From: Tetragonia tetragonoides
Lineage: Eukaryota; Streptophyta; Magnoliopsida; Caryophyllales; Aizoaceae
Length of the DNA: 64,000 nucleotides
NCBI GenBank assembly: GCA_038025085.1
Contig: CM076140.1
Span: forward strand, 38,501,501 to 38,565,500
Reading direction: 5' to 3'
Each line of letters starts with the position of its first letter. The stretch's first letter is position 1. Below are positions 1 through 11,329 of this stretch, piece after piece. Both the position numbers and the translations under genes were made by a program. The notes under the pieces were generated by a model. That model saw only the letters and a list, made by a program, of their open reading frames with translations, did not search any database and was not told the origin of the DNA.

Positions 1-8
1 ATCCTTCC

Positions 9-1240
9 TTGGGTGGTCATTTGGTTCTGGAGGACCCTCCGATGACCATGTTCTACTTGCCCAGCCTGAGCGTGGAAGACTTGGTGGTCGTGGCTCGTGG
101 TATGGCGGCTACTAAGTTTATTGAACCGGAGATTGTTGGCTTGGATCGTACGGCTGTGTACCTGGCCTATTTCTTGGGTCGTCTAATGCCGGACCTCACT
201 TCTGAGGTAAAATCTTGATTTGTGCCTTTTCAGCTATATGCGTGATATACCAACTTTTGTGTCTTGCAAGCGGATCATTTAGCTCCTCCGGGTCCTAGGA
301 GGTCCCATTCCAGAGTTCCTCGGGGCCAGCCTCCAAGCATGACCTTGCCGAGTAATGAGGTGAGGTATATTGGTGAGAGTGGGGGACGTATAGTAGAGGA
401 GTTACCTCTACATACTGCTGATGGAGAGGCCGTGGAGGGCTTGCCCTTGCCTGATGGTTGTGCGGGGGTATGTTGTTTTTATCCCTTCTTGTGTTTTGTG
501 TTTGCTTTTGAATGCTGACTCTGTCTTCTGTTTCTTTTTGTAGTTGAACCGGGAGAAGACCTCTCAAGTCTTAAAGTTAAAGAAAGGTTATGGCCGGGTG
601 ATGGGGAAAGGGAAGAGTTCTCGGTCCAAGACTGTTGATGCATATGTAAGTAGACTTTTATCCTTTGTTTAGTTAAGTGAAGTGCTTAACTTAACATTTT
701 GGTCTTGATTGTTTGCAGATGTCGCAGTCTTCTTCTTTGGTGGGACCCCGACGTTCTTCTACAGCGAGGGTCTCTTGGGCGAGCAGGTCGTCTATTGCTC
801 GTTCACCTCCTATAGCTGTGACCAGGCCTCTTTTTGATGAGGCGCCCGGACCTTCTGTGCCACACATTCCTGTGCCTGAGATGTTTTCTCCGGTGGGTTT
901 CGAGCCTTCTTTCGATAGTAGGCCTACTGCGACCCCTATGGCTGGAGGTTGGGAGAACTCCCCTGGATGGGACGTGCCCCAAACTGGGCCTTCATATCAG
1001 GATATGGCTATGGACTTTGCTAGTCAAGCCACAGAGAGCTTCTTTAGAGCAGGGTTTCTGGCAAGTACCCCTATGCATGCACCAGCATATGATAGACGGG
1101 ATATGAGGCCTAACAACAGCAGGCCCATTTATAGCTCGTTTAGTACTCAGGGCTCCTTTCATTATTCGAGTGGGAACTATGGCCAGGGTCCATCCGTTGA
1201 TGATGAGGCTAACAACAATGGAGATGATGACTCCGGTTGA
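9..1240 (+). CDS. Plant mobile domain (PMD) gene of element F, 3' exons only
   Basis: This is the C-terminal half of a spliced gene, antisense to the gag of the same element. Proposed exons are up to 206, 271-467, 544-645 and 719-1240. GT donors lie at 207, 468 and 646 and AG acceptors precede 544 and 719. The acceptor before 271 is uncertain because the phase does not fit cleanly. The first exon has the block DPPMTMFYLPSLSVED, aligned with a degraded block in the PMD gene of element D near 23640. The last exon is rich in Ser, Pro, Gly and Asn and ends in an acidic tail, so it is probably disordered. PMD proteins are a plant family known both as MAIN/MAIL host proteins and inside transposons; their biochemical role is unclear. 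Reading frames are open here, so this copy is less decayed than the one in D. Confidence 0.65.
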
Positions 1241-2880
1241 GCAATGTAGGATCACTTTGTAAACATTGGCCTTGAAACTTTGAACTCCTATTTTTATGCA
1301 TTTTATATGATATGTGTGCAGACTCTATTGACTCACAGCTCCATACGGCCTAGCCTAACATGCACGACTCTCCTATAGGGTCTGAATAGGGTCTTCATAC
1401 GGGAAAAGTTTTTGTGATCAGGAATTTCATTCCTGTGGTGATCTTGACAAAATATGAGACAAGTGGACAAGACTGGGTGCAGTCAAGGAAGAATCAGCCC
1501 CTAGTTTGATGTGTGGTTCTTGATGGTTATGACCTACTCGAGGAGCTACGGGTGTTGATGCAGCAGTACAAAATATCCTAACTTAAGGTATGGGGATGAA
1601 ATGGACAACTTTGAACGTAGCGGACAAGGAACCGACTCATTCTGAAAAAGCCCCCAGTTGGGAAGTCTGTCCGCAAGCCTACGAGAAAGGCGATGAGTAT
1701 GACCTCTAGACGACTGACCAAAGAGCGCTTACCTGAGAAACAATGCTCTAAATCCTCAGAAATTTAAGTTGCCTCAAGATATTGAATTTTGTTCATCATT
1801 ATTATTATTTTTTTGTTTCCCTAACTTTTGCCTAGGCCGCGCTTTCGGGTTTTCAACCTACCGGGCTCATTCTTCTTTTTTGTAGCCTTAGATGAGAATG
1901 GTGGAATGGAAGAACTCCTTACGATCATGTGACAAAGTGGTTGACGTGGCCAGACCTCCTTGAGGTTTCCTACGTATCCAGTTTGTGGAATCACGCCAAC
2001 GTAGTTCAGGACTATACAATTGAATGATTGTACCTCTTGGAGGGCTTTTAGGTTGTAATGTCAGGCTGGGTTGAGGTGCCAAAGAAAGGATAAAGGATCA
2101 AATAAACCCAATTTAATTCCCGTCCCCAAAGTATGCTGGATGGAGAAGAAGTGTGTGATAATGGCAAGGTGGTTTAGGGATCAAAGTTTAGGTAAGGCCA
2201 CCTTTGGTTGTGCTTGAAGTGTTTGCACTCTTTGGGATCTTTGATCGCTCTCGATTTTTTTTTTCTCTTATGTTTTTCTTTTGCTTTTGAACTTTCGAGT
2301 TCCCTCTTTTTTTTGGTATTTCTCTTGGTGGCTCTTTTTGTAGGTCGGTCCACCTTGCCTAGAAGGTTGCTTCTATTCCCATGTCGCACACAAATGTGGT
2401 TAAGAAATGAAAGGCTATGTGTTGAAGGCTCAAAGGGTTGAAAATGCTAATGATGTATAGGTTAGTAAAGGATATTGATGTGAGGTGACAAATGAATGCC
2501 TCCTGTCCTCGGCACGGGCGGTTCAACTGTATGTCCTCTATGGGGATGGTCATTAGGGAGTTTTTGTTTGATGTTTTCCACAATGAAGGCTTTTGTTTTG
2601 ATTCTTTTTTTTTTATTTTTTTTATTCCGTCATAGGCAACTTAAGTTTTGTCATAGGATTGAACAAAGACAGTGATGGGAATCAAAATGCAATCTTTATT
2701 AAATCGAAGAAAAGCAAACACGAGAAGTAAGTTAGACTCTATGGACGAATTGAAAAGACCGACTAGACATCATTAGACTTGACTGGACTCAACTAGACTT
2801 GCACACTAGGAGACTAAAACTCTCTTCAACTTCTCGAGCACTGGCTGTTTGACAGGGATATGGAGGACAGCCTCGGCTGT
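1241..2880. other. Noncoding region of element F between gag and the antisense PMD gene
   Basis: No pol-like reading frame is seen on either strand. The stretch has T-rich runs (2256-2320, 2608-2626), the CTACGT hairpin motif described separately, and short unrelated ORFs with no recognisable domain. In elements A and D the corresponding interval holds the complete pol region. Confidence 0.6.
1969..2007 (+). other. Conserved CTACGTATCC hairpin motif, copy in element F
   Basis: CCTACGTATCC at the left and GGAATCACGCC plus ACGTAG at the right can fold into nested stems: CTACGT with ACGTAG outside and TCC with GGA inside. Related copies lie at 8543-8578 in element A and 27298-27333 in element D, in the same relative place between pol or gag and the antisense gene. 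Function is unknown. Confidence 0.6.
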
Positions 2881-2899
2881 AGATACTCGCGTTGTTCAC

Positions 2900-3660
2900 A
2901 ACTTAAGTGGAATTCTTAAGAAGGTCATCTTCAATTAGGTTACCCACGGCAGAGAGCCGGTTGTAGGAGTCAATTGCTTGATACCTGAGGTGTTCCTTGT
3001 AAGCAGGTTGCAGGTTCTTGATGAGTTGGCGGATGTGATCAGTTTGCGAAGGTCACTCAACCAGTTCGGCTATCTTTAGCTTCCAACGTCTGAGGATGGC
3101 AGTGAATCCCTCATCCTCTTCTTGTTTGGTGATCTCTAACTTTCGAAGGGTCATAGGTAGACTAACATTTTACTTGTAGCATGCAAGGAAGACTGTAGTG
3201 AAATCTGACCAAGTGCGGTAGTTCTCCAAATTCAAGGTGTAGAACCAATGACGAGTTGGGGCATCAAGAGTCTGTGGGAACAAGTGAATGTATAGATATT
3301 TTTGTCAACTCCTCTTAAACCCATGGCAGTAATGAAGGCTTTGAGGTGGTCTGGAGGATAATCAGTGCCAGTGAATGTCGGAACCTCGGGCATGGAGAAC
3401 ATGGCTGGAAGCTTGCCCTTGACTTTGGGATTGACTTTACCAACATTAGCATGGTAGTTGGCAAACAGGCCGCTGTTTTCGAGCACAAAATTAATCTTAG
3501 CCAGCTTGGCATTTGGTCCTTCTTCCTTAGAGTCGGAGTCAGAGAGGATTCTTGCTTCATCCTCTTTCTTCTTTTCCAAATCTTCTACCTTGAGTCGCAC
3601 CCTTTCTAATTCAATCATCAGCTCATCAAGCCTCTCGTCGGTGGTTTTTCCATGGTGAAG
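2900..3660 (-). pseudogene. gag of element F (Retrotrans_gag type), degraded
   Basis: The minus strand encodes a coiled-coil-like N-terminus (MIELERVRLKVEDLEKK) followed by the block GKLPAMFSMPEVPTFTGTD, which matches the gag of elements A and D (KLPTKFSMPEVPTFKGTD in D). The frame then shifts near 3300; the continuation, in other frames and with several stops, still resembles the rest of the gag domain down to about 2900. Gag would form the virus-like particle. The product could not be made intact from this copy. No CCHC knuckle is visible at the end, so the C-terminal part is missing or diverged. Confidence 0.75.
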
Positions 3661-5230
3661 TTTGGGGGTGTGATCGGTGAGCTAAGGGATATACTGAGTG
3701 GTGGCGAGCTTTGTGGTGGTGATGGATTATGGGGTGATGGCCTTTTGGAATGTGGTGGTGTCTTGGAGCTAGCTTGTATACGAACCAATCTTCCGGATGA
3801 TCGAGCCCAACCTTTGTCTCCATAATTCTTCCTCGAGCCCCCAATCCTGAACACAAGTCTCAACTTAGAAGATGCCAAAGAAAGGACTTGAAAACAAAGA
3901 CTCAAGATTTTTAGAAGACCCTCGATAGCTCCTAAGGTGAATGAATCTAAGGACGTCTATATGAACTCGAATGCATGATGATGAAAATATAATGACAGAG
4001 TTACGAAAAAAATATGCAAGATGCATGGCGGACTGACCTTGACATGAATGACAATGAATTGATGCCAAAATGACCCTAGAAGACTTATGATCGACTCGTC
4101 TAGACTTCTAGTGCATGAGAGGTAGTGAACAAATGGAGACATTAATGAATGCAAGACTTGGACATTTGTACAAATGCAGATGCAAAATGACGACACTGTA
4201 TGCATAACGATTATTTATGAATTCTAGCATAGAGCGTTTAATACGTACAATGCAAAGAAATGGAAAAGAAGAAAGTAAAAACCTAAGCCTAAATGCCTGA
4301 TTATTTCCTCTCATATCAAAGCTAAGGAAAAATGAAGTCGATGAACGAAAATGAGAAAAATAGAAAAAGACGGATTATCCTTTTTTTTAAACTTTTCTAG
4401 ACTGAAAGAAAATGGAAAATGGGATAAATAAATAAAAAAAAATTCGGCATTTTTTTTATTTTCCGAATTTTTTTTGTCGGCATTTTTTTTTTCAAGGCCA
4501 TTTTTCTTTTATGCTTTTTTTTTCTTTGCCGAATCTGAATTACATCAAAACAATAAAGAAAAAAAGGAAAAATAAAAAAAAAGGTGGGAGAGGGGAAATG
4601 AAGAGACTGACTCTTTTTTTTTTTTGCTAAAAGGTCCTAAAAAATTGTTCATGACTTCGACGCTATATGAAAATATATCATTGGGGAAATGAGTGCTCAT
4701 TGAGTTGAATTCTCGCACTATTTTTGGGCATTTGGAACTACCTAAAAATAAAAGAAAAAGACTCCTAGCACGTAAGTACATGTTGACACATATTCACGAC
4801 ATTCATGCATTCAAGAAAGCATTACAACGACGCAGTTACAGGCAAACATGTGATGACACGGGCATTACAACGACATATGCACAACAAGCAAGCGAATGCA
4901 CGGATGTGGGTTTGGAGGCTTTTTGGCTCCCGTGAGGTCACCACGACAAATTACAATTTTCGTCCGGCGGATGGTTGACACATCAATTGTAACTCTTTTT
5001 CACCAATAAGAGTCGATGAGTCGTGGGTGAGGAAGCGTCGGTTTGCACGACAGGACATTTGTATATTCCTTTAGATATACGGGCTGTCTACGAGTTACGA
5101 CACAAACTTACTCGAGGGTCGATAAGGGTCAAAAGGTCGTGCCAAAGCACATGCAAATGATGCAATATATGGAACATGTTATTAAACAATTAAGAAAACC
5201 TGACATTCGAGTCTCACCCTCTTAAATAAA
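3661..5230 (-). other. 5' untranslated leader of element F
   Basis: This stretch lies between the primer-binding site and gag. It holds short A- and T-rich runs (4385-4520, 4556-4625) and no reading frame with a recognisable domain. Several short ORFs are attributable to low complexity. The length, about 1.5 kb, is similar to the leaders of elements A and D. Confidence 0.6.
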
Positions 5231-5249
5231 TCCCCAGTGAAGTCGCCAC
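5231..5249 (-). other. Primer-binding site of element F
   Basis: On the minus strand the sequence directly after the LTR reads GTGGCGACTTCACTGGGGA. The same 19 bases adjoin the LTRs of D and A. From memory, Tat/Ogre-type elements use a tRNA-Arg-type primer with a TGGCGACT site; the tRNA assignment is recall, not derived here. Confidence 0.8.
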
Positions 5250-6531
5250 TGTAAGGACCCGGGATTTTCAATCTTGCTCCACGGAGTGCGTCCTTATAGA
5301 AAATTTGTAAGCTGGGAGCTTTAGATTAGTTCAAGGGACCATCGAGTTAGAAAAGATTTTGTAAAGACTTGAATTGAATAAAAACCATGAAAGAGGTCAC
5401 AAATCTGCTATCGGCGTTTTATCAAAGGGAAAAACTGAAGGGACAACCCAATAGCGCGATAAGTGAACTGATCATGTTTTTAGAAAGACACCCGCTAAGA
5501 TAGAACATATGAGTACCCAATAATAATAGGTTCGGGGGCGAAGGTACGAGGTGGGAAGGTGTTAGGCACCCAACTCGCCTGTTTTATGATGGCCACTACT
5601 AACTCAAGTATGCATAATAATTTAAAGACATGATTCCCACACAAACCGGATTAACAACCTAGACTTAGACTATTAATTGGTTCGTCACAAGTATCACAAC
5701 ATTTATTTTTAACCCTTGTTTAGACGTCCATTTGATTGGCAAGTTGAGCATCACAACGACTAGACAAGCTTGGAAAGACAATATTTAATAAGCAATAAAA
5801 GACGTTTACTAGGATGATATCTACATTATGACTACTAGAAAATAAACAATTAGGCAAGCAAATTAATTTGAGCCCTCAGAAGTTAGTACCTAAACAATAG
5901 GCTATATTTGACAAAAAATAGTAAGACAAGATCTCAAAAATAAATTTGGAAGAAAGAGGGAGAAACTCGGGAGTACTCAACCGAGAATAGAGGTTGTCAA
6001 CTATAGACTGTGTGATTTGAACTGAGGGAGGAGGGTCGTATTTATAGCCGCATGAAGTAGGGTTCGACGGGTGAAGAGAGCCAAATTTTTGGAGTTCGGC
6101 TGAAAAATAACCGGGCCTGGAAGCTGAGCCAGCGACGCTAGCGGCTCTGGATTTTCTTCTAGAGCCGCTGACGGCTGTGATAAGCCAGCTGGATGTCGTC
6201 ATAATGACGACATCCAGTCTATTTTAATTTTCCGGATGAATTTACTTCTCCAATAAATATGAAAAGACCGTTTTACCCTTGGGCGGTAAAAGACGGTTCT
6301 ATCCCCGGTTCGCAACTTGGCGACCGGAAATCGGAAAAAGTCACTAGAGGTGTCGTTGGAAAGTTCTTGAATGGGGCTTTTGAATGGGACTGGAACAAAA
6401 GAGTGATTGAGGAAAAACCTGAGACCTTATCTTACCTATTAAAGCAAAAATAGCATTCAAGTTTATAAATTAATTCTTTTCGTCATCGGGCTTTTGCGGG
6501 GAAATCTAAAGGCGATTTTTTGGCATCTACA
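5250..6531 (-). repeat. 5' LTR of element F, 1282 bp
   Basis: The plus strand starts TGTAAGGACCC right after the primer site and ends GGCATCTACA, giving TG...CA termini. A block GTTCGGGGGCGAAGGTACGA near 5532 is shared with the LTRs of A, D and G although the LTRs are otherwise different. A minus-strand TATA-like sequence lies at 6038-6047. Upstream of it are two strong palindromes: nine perfect base pairs between 6140-6148 and 6161-6169, and fourteen between 6189-6202 and 6204-6217. The possible target duplication on the right is CTATC (6532-6536); its partner is outside the window. Confidence 0.8.
6038..6047 (-). promoter_or_regulatory. TATA-like box of LTR F
   Basis: The minus strand reads CTATAAATAC. 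The same decamer or a close variant is found in the LTRs of D (20527-20536) and A (40403-40412), always with a GC-rich inverted-repeat cluster just upstream on the minus strand. Confidence 0.5.
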
Positions 6532-6628
6532 CTATCGAGCGCCGCTGAGCCTTCAGCGGCTGTCCCAAGGGCCGCTGGAGCCCCTTTTTGACAGGTTGCC
6601 TTATTTTTTCGTCTTTTCCATGCGAGCC

Positions 6629-6639
6629 CTATATAAGCC
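6629..6639 (+). promoter_or_regulatory. TATA box of the antisense PMD-like gene in element A
   Basis: CTATATAAGCC lies about 100 bp before the ATG at 6738 and is repeated exactly at 25397-25407 in element D. Directly upstream, 6540-6590 holds inverted copies of GCCGCT and AGCGGC. The surrounding block of about 170 bp is conserved between A and D. Confidence 0.65.
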
Positions 6640-6737
6640 TTGGATTAGTCCGATTTGGAACATCACCTTCATAATTTTCCATCAATAGAGAGCTTCATAG
6701 AGGGAGAAACCCCCTAATTATTCATTATATATCAGCC

Positions 6738-8247
6738 ATGACAAGCTTTGCTAAGAAATTTGACAAGTGGTTACAATCCATGACACCCGAAGAGAGGATG
6801 AGACTTGTGCCTTTTCACTTGAATGCTCTCTTTCAATTGAGTTTTGCGACGATAATCTTCATGTCTTCCGCTTTGGGTATAATGAATTATGTCCTCTTCC
6901 CGAAGAATTTGCTGCTATCCTTGGGTTTCCTCATGACCAAGCTCCCGCCACGCCATGGCTTGGGGCAAACCTTGCAAGCAACTACAAAAGGTATCTTGGC
7001 CTATCACCAACACAAGCTTCCTTCGTTGCTAGGAGTGATGAACTAGACCTCAAGGTGTAATTGACAACTTCTTCCCCAAGGTAATGGAAGATCATGATGT
7101 GATGAGTGAGACCTATTATAAGCGTGCTTTTATTTTATGTCTCTTGAATAGGTACCTATTTGTTGGTGGAGGTAATAAGGGTAGAACTAATTTTCTTAGA
7201 ATTGTTGAACAAATTCAAAACGATTTTACCCCTATGTCTCTTGTTCTTGGTGAAACTATAATATGCTTGGACCGTATGAAACAAGAGCCACCGCTTGGTG
7301 GATGGACGGGAAGCCCTCTTCTTCTCCAAGTAAGTGCTTGGGTAGTTGCTTGAATTATTTGCTTGTTTATAAAGCTTGAATCTTTGATGGATCTTTAACT
7401 TTATATATTTTGCTTTTGTAGATATGGCCTCTTGAGCACATGTGCTTCATTGAGAGACCCGCTAATGTGCTCAAGTATCAACCAAAGCAATTTCCCGCAC
7501 GCCGGATATTGTATTATGAATCTACCATTGATGAGTGGCGTGGGTACCTTAAAGCATGTCCCTTCTTACGGTGGACCGTCAAGTGGTGGGGTCTAAAATC
7601 CGCGATCGGATGCAGCAAAGGATTCGGGATATTACCAAATCCTCGGTCTTCATAACTCAACTTATATATTTCCTAGTCGTATTATGCGACAATATGGGAA
7701 ACGTCTAATTATCCCACAAAAGGATAGTGTTCCTCCTACCGTGCGAACCTTGACAATTGGTATGGTAAGATCCTTGGAGTGTGCATGGGAGCGTCGTCCT
7801 AAGTGGACTACTCCTCATATCAAGGCGCCTATGGCAATATCTTCGGCCTATGAAGCTTGGATGAATTGTAAGACCACGGAGGGTCGCCGTGCATGTAAGA
7901 AATCCGAACAAGGCGATCTTAATGCCCAATCGGTCAAAGCTAGCCTAAGACTCTCAAACCCTAATGACCTGAAGGGGAAGGGTAAGAAAAAGGGAGTTAA
8001 GCATGTGAGAGGCCTCCTAAACCCAAAGGCCAAGAATGCTTTGGAAAAGATTACTACTAAACCGCAGGAGGAACCCTCAATTCGAGCCAATGATCACGAA
8101 GCGTCCTTTAGCAGACCTCTAATGGAGATTGAGGAAGAAGAGCCTACGATCCGAGAGAGATGGGCTCCCAAGGAACGTGATGCGGAGGGTCCAAAAGCGG
8201 ATGAGTCCATGGAAGACGCAGGCCCTATTACCAAAGCTACGGAGTAG
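6738..8247 (+). pseudogene. Antisense PMD-like (DUF7745-type) gene of element A, broken
   Basis: The gene runs opposite to the pol of its element. The N-terminus (MTSFAKKFDKWLQSMTPEER) is followed by the core FRFGYNELCPLPEEF, which resembles the FHFP.GE.MITP.EF core of PMD proteins and, from memory, the plant family named DUF7745. A second part contains LGGWTGSPLLLQ, an intron (about 7330-7421, GTAAGT...TTGTAG), then the exon starting IWPLEHMCFIERP. The C-terminus is basic and then acidic (KGKGKKKG, then Glu-rich) and stops at 8247. Compared with the copy in D it has a deletion of about 46 bp near 6830 and one extra base near 7617, so the frame is broken twice. The function of these proteins is unknown. 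Confidence 0.75.
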
Positions 8248-8690
8248 TCTATACAGAATACTCTTTTTGGAGCATGTCTAGCTAATGATTGCCTTTTTGT
8301 GTTGCTTTCAATTCAATAAGGGTGATGTGTCCCTTTAGGACTTTAATTTAAATATTTGTACTTTTGTTCATTTTTTTTTAGAATTGCCAAGTCATTTGTA
8401 TTGGATTTTTATCATTTATGGAGAAATGCTCGATTTTATCCAATATTGCAACTTTATTTATTTTATTGCTATTGTTTATTTTTTAACAATTTTTGAACGC
8501 GAAAATGATGAAGGGGCCTGGCCCAATTGCAATTGGGTTATTCTACGTATCCTTTTAGGGAAATCAGGCCGCTCGTAGTGCTTCTCCATGCGTTTTTTTT
8601 TAACATTGAATCCTGTTTTTTTTTTTTTTTTTCTTTCGGGATTCCTTAGCCTTATGTGGGCCTCTCGAAAGTGCTATATTAGATGCCTTG
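8248..8690. other. Noncoding spacer between the antisense gene and pol of element A
   Basis: The spacer holds the hairpin motif CTACGTATCC...CGTAG at 8543-8578, preceded by the palindrome CCCAATTGCAATTGGG (8522-8537), and T-runs at 8595-8605 and 8617-8632. The same order is seen in element D at 27270-27480. The antisense gene and pol converge on this spacer, so it should carry both 3' ends. Confidence 0.6.
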
Positions 8691-8691
8691 C

Positions 8692-8849
8692 CTAGGCATA
8701 GAATCTTTTTAGTTGATCTAATATGTTTATCCATTGACTAAACTCAATCCCGTCTAAGTCTGCCAATCTTACAGGTCCACCGGTTAGGATTTTTGTAATA
8801 ATAAAAGGACCAGACCAATTGGGCCTAAACCTACTTCGTGGGTCGGTGA
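8692..8849 (-). pseudogene. C-terminus of element A polyprotein
   Basis: The minus strand encodes FRPNWSGPFIITKILTGG through to the stop, the end of the integrase C-terminal region. It joins in sense to the segment ending at 14604: element D has the same residues uninterrupted (27538-27700). The interruption is the insertion of element B with its 5-bp duplication. Confidence 0.85.
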
Positions 8850-8854
8850 CATTG

Positions 8855-9028
8855 TGTAACACCCCCGAATTTGCAACGATTTCCTGGGAACTATCGACGT
8901 CGTTGTGCACGACTCGACACCGCTGAACCGTCCCGGACCCGAGGGGATGTCATTGCAACATTTATCACTAAGGAGTAAATGATAAGCAGAAAGAAAGACT
9001 AGGCATTAAAAGGAGCTTGCTAAGGAAC
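8855..9028 (-). repeat. 3' LTR remnant of element B
   Basis: Only the last 170 or so bases of the LTR remain. They align with the end of the 5' LTR of C (about 49085-49252), including AGTTCCCAGGAAATCG and the terminal GGGGGTGTTACA. The fusion to the protease coding end near 9028 marks one deletion breakpoint. Confidence 0.75.
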
Positions 9029-9522
9029 TAAACATACACTCCTTTAGTCATACACTGCTTTGCTTTCATGGTTGCCACTACCTTCAACTTTGGCTTAACC
9101 ATGACTCTTTTGTAGGTAATCCTCCTACCCTTCGGTCCACGCAATGACACACGTTGTTCAAAGCATTCAATCTTAGCCCTATACTTGGCTAACCAATCCA
9201 TTCCAAAAATCACGCCAAAATCCTTCAAATCCATCTGAATCAAATCCGCAGGCAAATCGGAACCAGCTATCCTAATTGGACACTTTTCATACAACGGTTT
9301 ACAATTAACAATTGTTCCATCTAGCATCCTAATATTTTCACTATACACAGAACTAGGATCTAAACCTATCTTAGATGCAAAGCTCTTAGAATGAACAGAG
9401 TGTGTTGCACCACTATCAAACAAAACAAAAGCAGGTTGAGAGTTAACGAGAAAAGTACCAGCGATCACATTCGGGTTCGCTTCAGCTTCATTGCGGGTCA
9501 GCACATAAACCCTTCCATTCAC
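9028..9522 (-). pseudogene. Protease region of element B polyprotein
   Basis: This encodes a retropepsin-like aspartic protease. The active-site block is [11 protein letters not shown], and a second conserved block, GVIFGMDWL, lies about 100 residues on. The matching protease in element C reads [11 protein letters not shown] and DVILGMNWL. The reading frame is open over 164 codons but then runs into LTR sequence, so RT and everything after is missing. One stop separates it from gag. Confidence 0.85.
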
Positions 9523-10655
9523 CCCCTATTGTTGTTGTCGTTCTGCACGGGGTTGGCAGGTGCAGGAAGTAGTGCTTGATTATTCGCAGCAGGAGCAGCA
9601 ATATTGTTGCGGTTGTTGTTGTTGTAGCCCCCATTTCCACGGTAGTTACCACCATTTCCGCGATTAGCATTTCCATTTCCACCACGATTGTAGTTGTTAT
9701 CGCGGTTCTGACCATTGTCGTTCCTTCCACGACTCCAGCATTCAGAAGCTTTGTGACCAGGCTTGTTGCACTCGTAGCATTGAAGTACATCGCCACGACA
9801 GTTCTTGCCAGGATGCGTCTTGTTGCAGCGACTACAAGGCGTATTCCTCCTAGCTAAGATCGTAGCTCTATGACTATTCGAGTCATGATTCCTGTTCCCG
9901 TTGTGGTTCTGACCACCTTGGTTGTTGTGATTGCCGTTGTTCGGCCTTGGCCTCTTATCTGCGCCATTCGACTGGGAAGAACTCCCTTCGTCACGTTTAT
10001 GCTTTCCGAGCAACGAATCACGATGATCCACATCACGCTGTTGGTTCAAGGCTTTCTCGTAAGATCCTTGGAACGTCAGCGAGTTTCCCATAACATAACG
10101 CTGAATATCCCACTTCAGGCCATCTTCGAACCTCTCGACCTGTTCACCTTCGGTCGTCACCAAGTTAGGTGCAAAAGCAGCAAGCTCGTTGAACTTTGTT
10201 GCGTACGCAGCCACAGATAGCTCTCCTTGATAGATGTTCTCGAATTCCTATTGCTTCTGGTGATGGACAGCTCTTGGATAGAACCGTTCACGAATAGACT
10301 CTTTGAACTCGGTCCACCCATATTCCTCAATGGTGAGTAGATCAGTGCCCACATCGCTCCACCACTTGTTAGCCTCACCCTTCAGGTAGTACGTAGCGGT
10401 GTTGACCTTCATGTTGTTGGGCCGATTAGTCGCCCTAAACAACTTCTCCAACTCTATTATCTAATTCTCCAACTTGGTGGGCTGAGAGCCACCCTCAAAT
10501 GTCGGAGGTTTGAGTGCATCGAAATCTCTAAAGTTGCGCGTCTCAGGGTTCTGCGCGTTGTGATCTTGCTCTTGGCGCTCTAGCTGGCGCGTGATGTGCT
10601 CGACCACGTTGGTAAGACCTACTTCTAGTCTCGCGAGTCGGTCGTTGGTTGCCAT
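9519..10655 (-). pseudogene. gag of element B
   Basis: The predicted start is MATNDRLARLEVGLTNVVEH. Then come the capsid-type block YYLKGEANKWWSDV and a basic Asn/Gly-rich tail with two Cys/His clusters: CSRCNKTHPGKNC and the CCHC knuckle CYECNKPGHKASEC. Two in-frame stops (near 10460 and 10248) split it. The last 231-codon part, which includes both Cys clusters, is still open. Gag binds genomic RNA and forms the particle. The similarity to the gag of element C is high over the whole length. Confidence 0.85.
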
Positions 10656-11329
10656 TATAATAAATCTACGACATAAAAGAGCAATGGTTGATCACCATTT
10701 CAGCAAACTTGGTACATTCGACCCATATTAAGGTCTAGTTGAGAGATATAGGTTATAATTGAAACCAATCTCTTGACATTTAGCAGATAGCATATAAGTT
10801 CCAATGATCGACCTTACATTGTAGGTCTAAGAAACATACTTGCTTTGAATGATCTCAGTTACCATGCATAATAGTTCGATATGCAATAACAAAGTAGACA
10901 CATTGGTCTCACACGATTGATAAGCAATGACATTCATAATTCACACATCGAGGCTCCATACTATTTTAGTAGGGCAATAAACAATGACATTTGATTGCAT
11001 ACAATACATGCTTAGACTTTGGCTCACAATTGATATGATCATGCTCAATGAAAATTTTCCCCTCATGTCTAGGCAATACGAGATAGCATTATGAAGCTAT
11101 GAGTCAACCATGCAATTATGTGATAAAACAATCATATAGAACAAATTCTCAACGATATCATATAATCAAATGAAATAGTCTTGCAATGAGACAAATTGCA
11201 AGTAAATAGTAGTCATAAATATTTGTTGCCTATGCAACTACACCAACATAAAAATTGACCACGTAGGGCCATCACAATAGCTAAAGTTCAATAAAACTCA
11301 AGTAAAACTAATAAGGCAATAATCTAGTT
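10656..11329 (-). other. Spacer between the extra ORF and gag in element B
   Basis: About 670 bp, AT-rich, with no reading frame of note. Element C has a similar spacer at 50427-51113, and short blocks are shared (for example the stretches just before each gag start), so this is part of the element design. Confidence 0.55.

Larger units (their letters stand above)
1..6531 (-). mobile_element. Element F: Tat-like Ty3/gypsy retrotransposon, gag without visible pol, left part outside window
   Basis: In minus-strand order the element has a 5' LTR (6531-5250), a primer-binding site (5249-5231), an untranslated leader, a gag region (about 3660-2900), about 1.6 kb of noncoding DNA, and a PMD gene on the opposite strand (1-1240). 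The 3' LTR must lie left of the window. No protease, reverse transcriptase, RNase H or integrase sequence is visible between gag and the PMD gene, unlike elements A and D. It sits inside element A: sequence right of 6531 matches the promoter region of the antisense gene of element D near 25330. The layout resembles gag-only non-autonomous LTR elements, but the missing left end means a pol cannot be strictly excluded. Confidence 0.75.

Noticed and set aside
9576..10220. Val/Ile/Thr-rich plus-strand ORFs across gag of B
   Set aside because: Antisense shadows of the Asn/Gly-rich gag tail.
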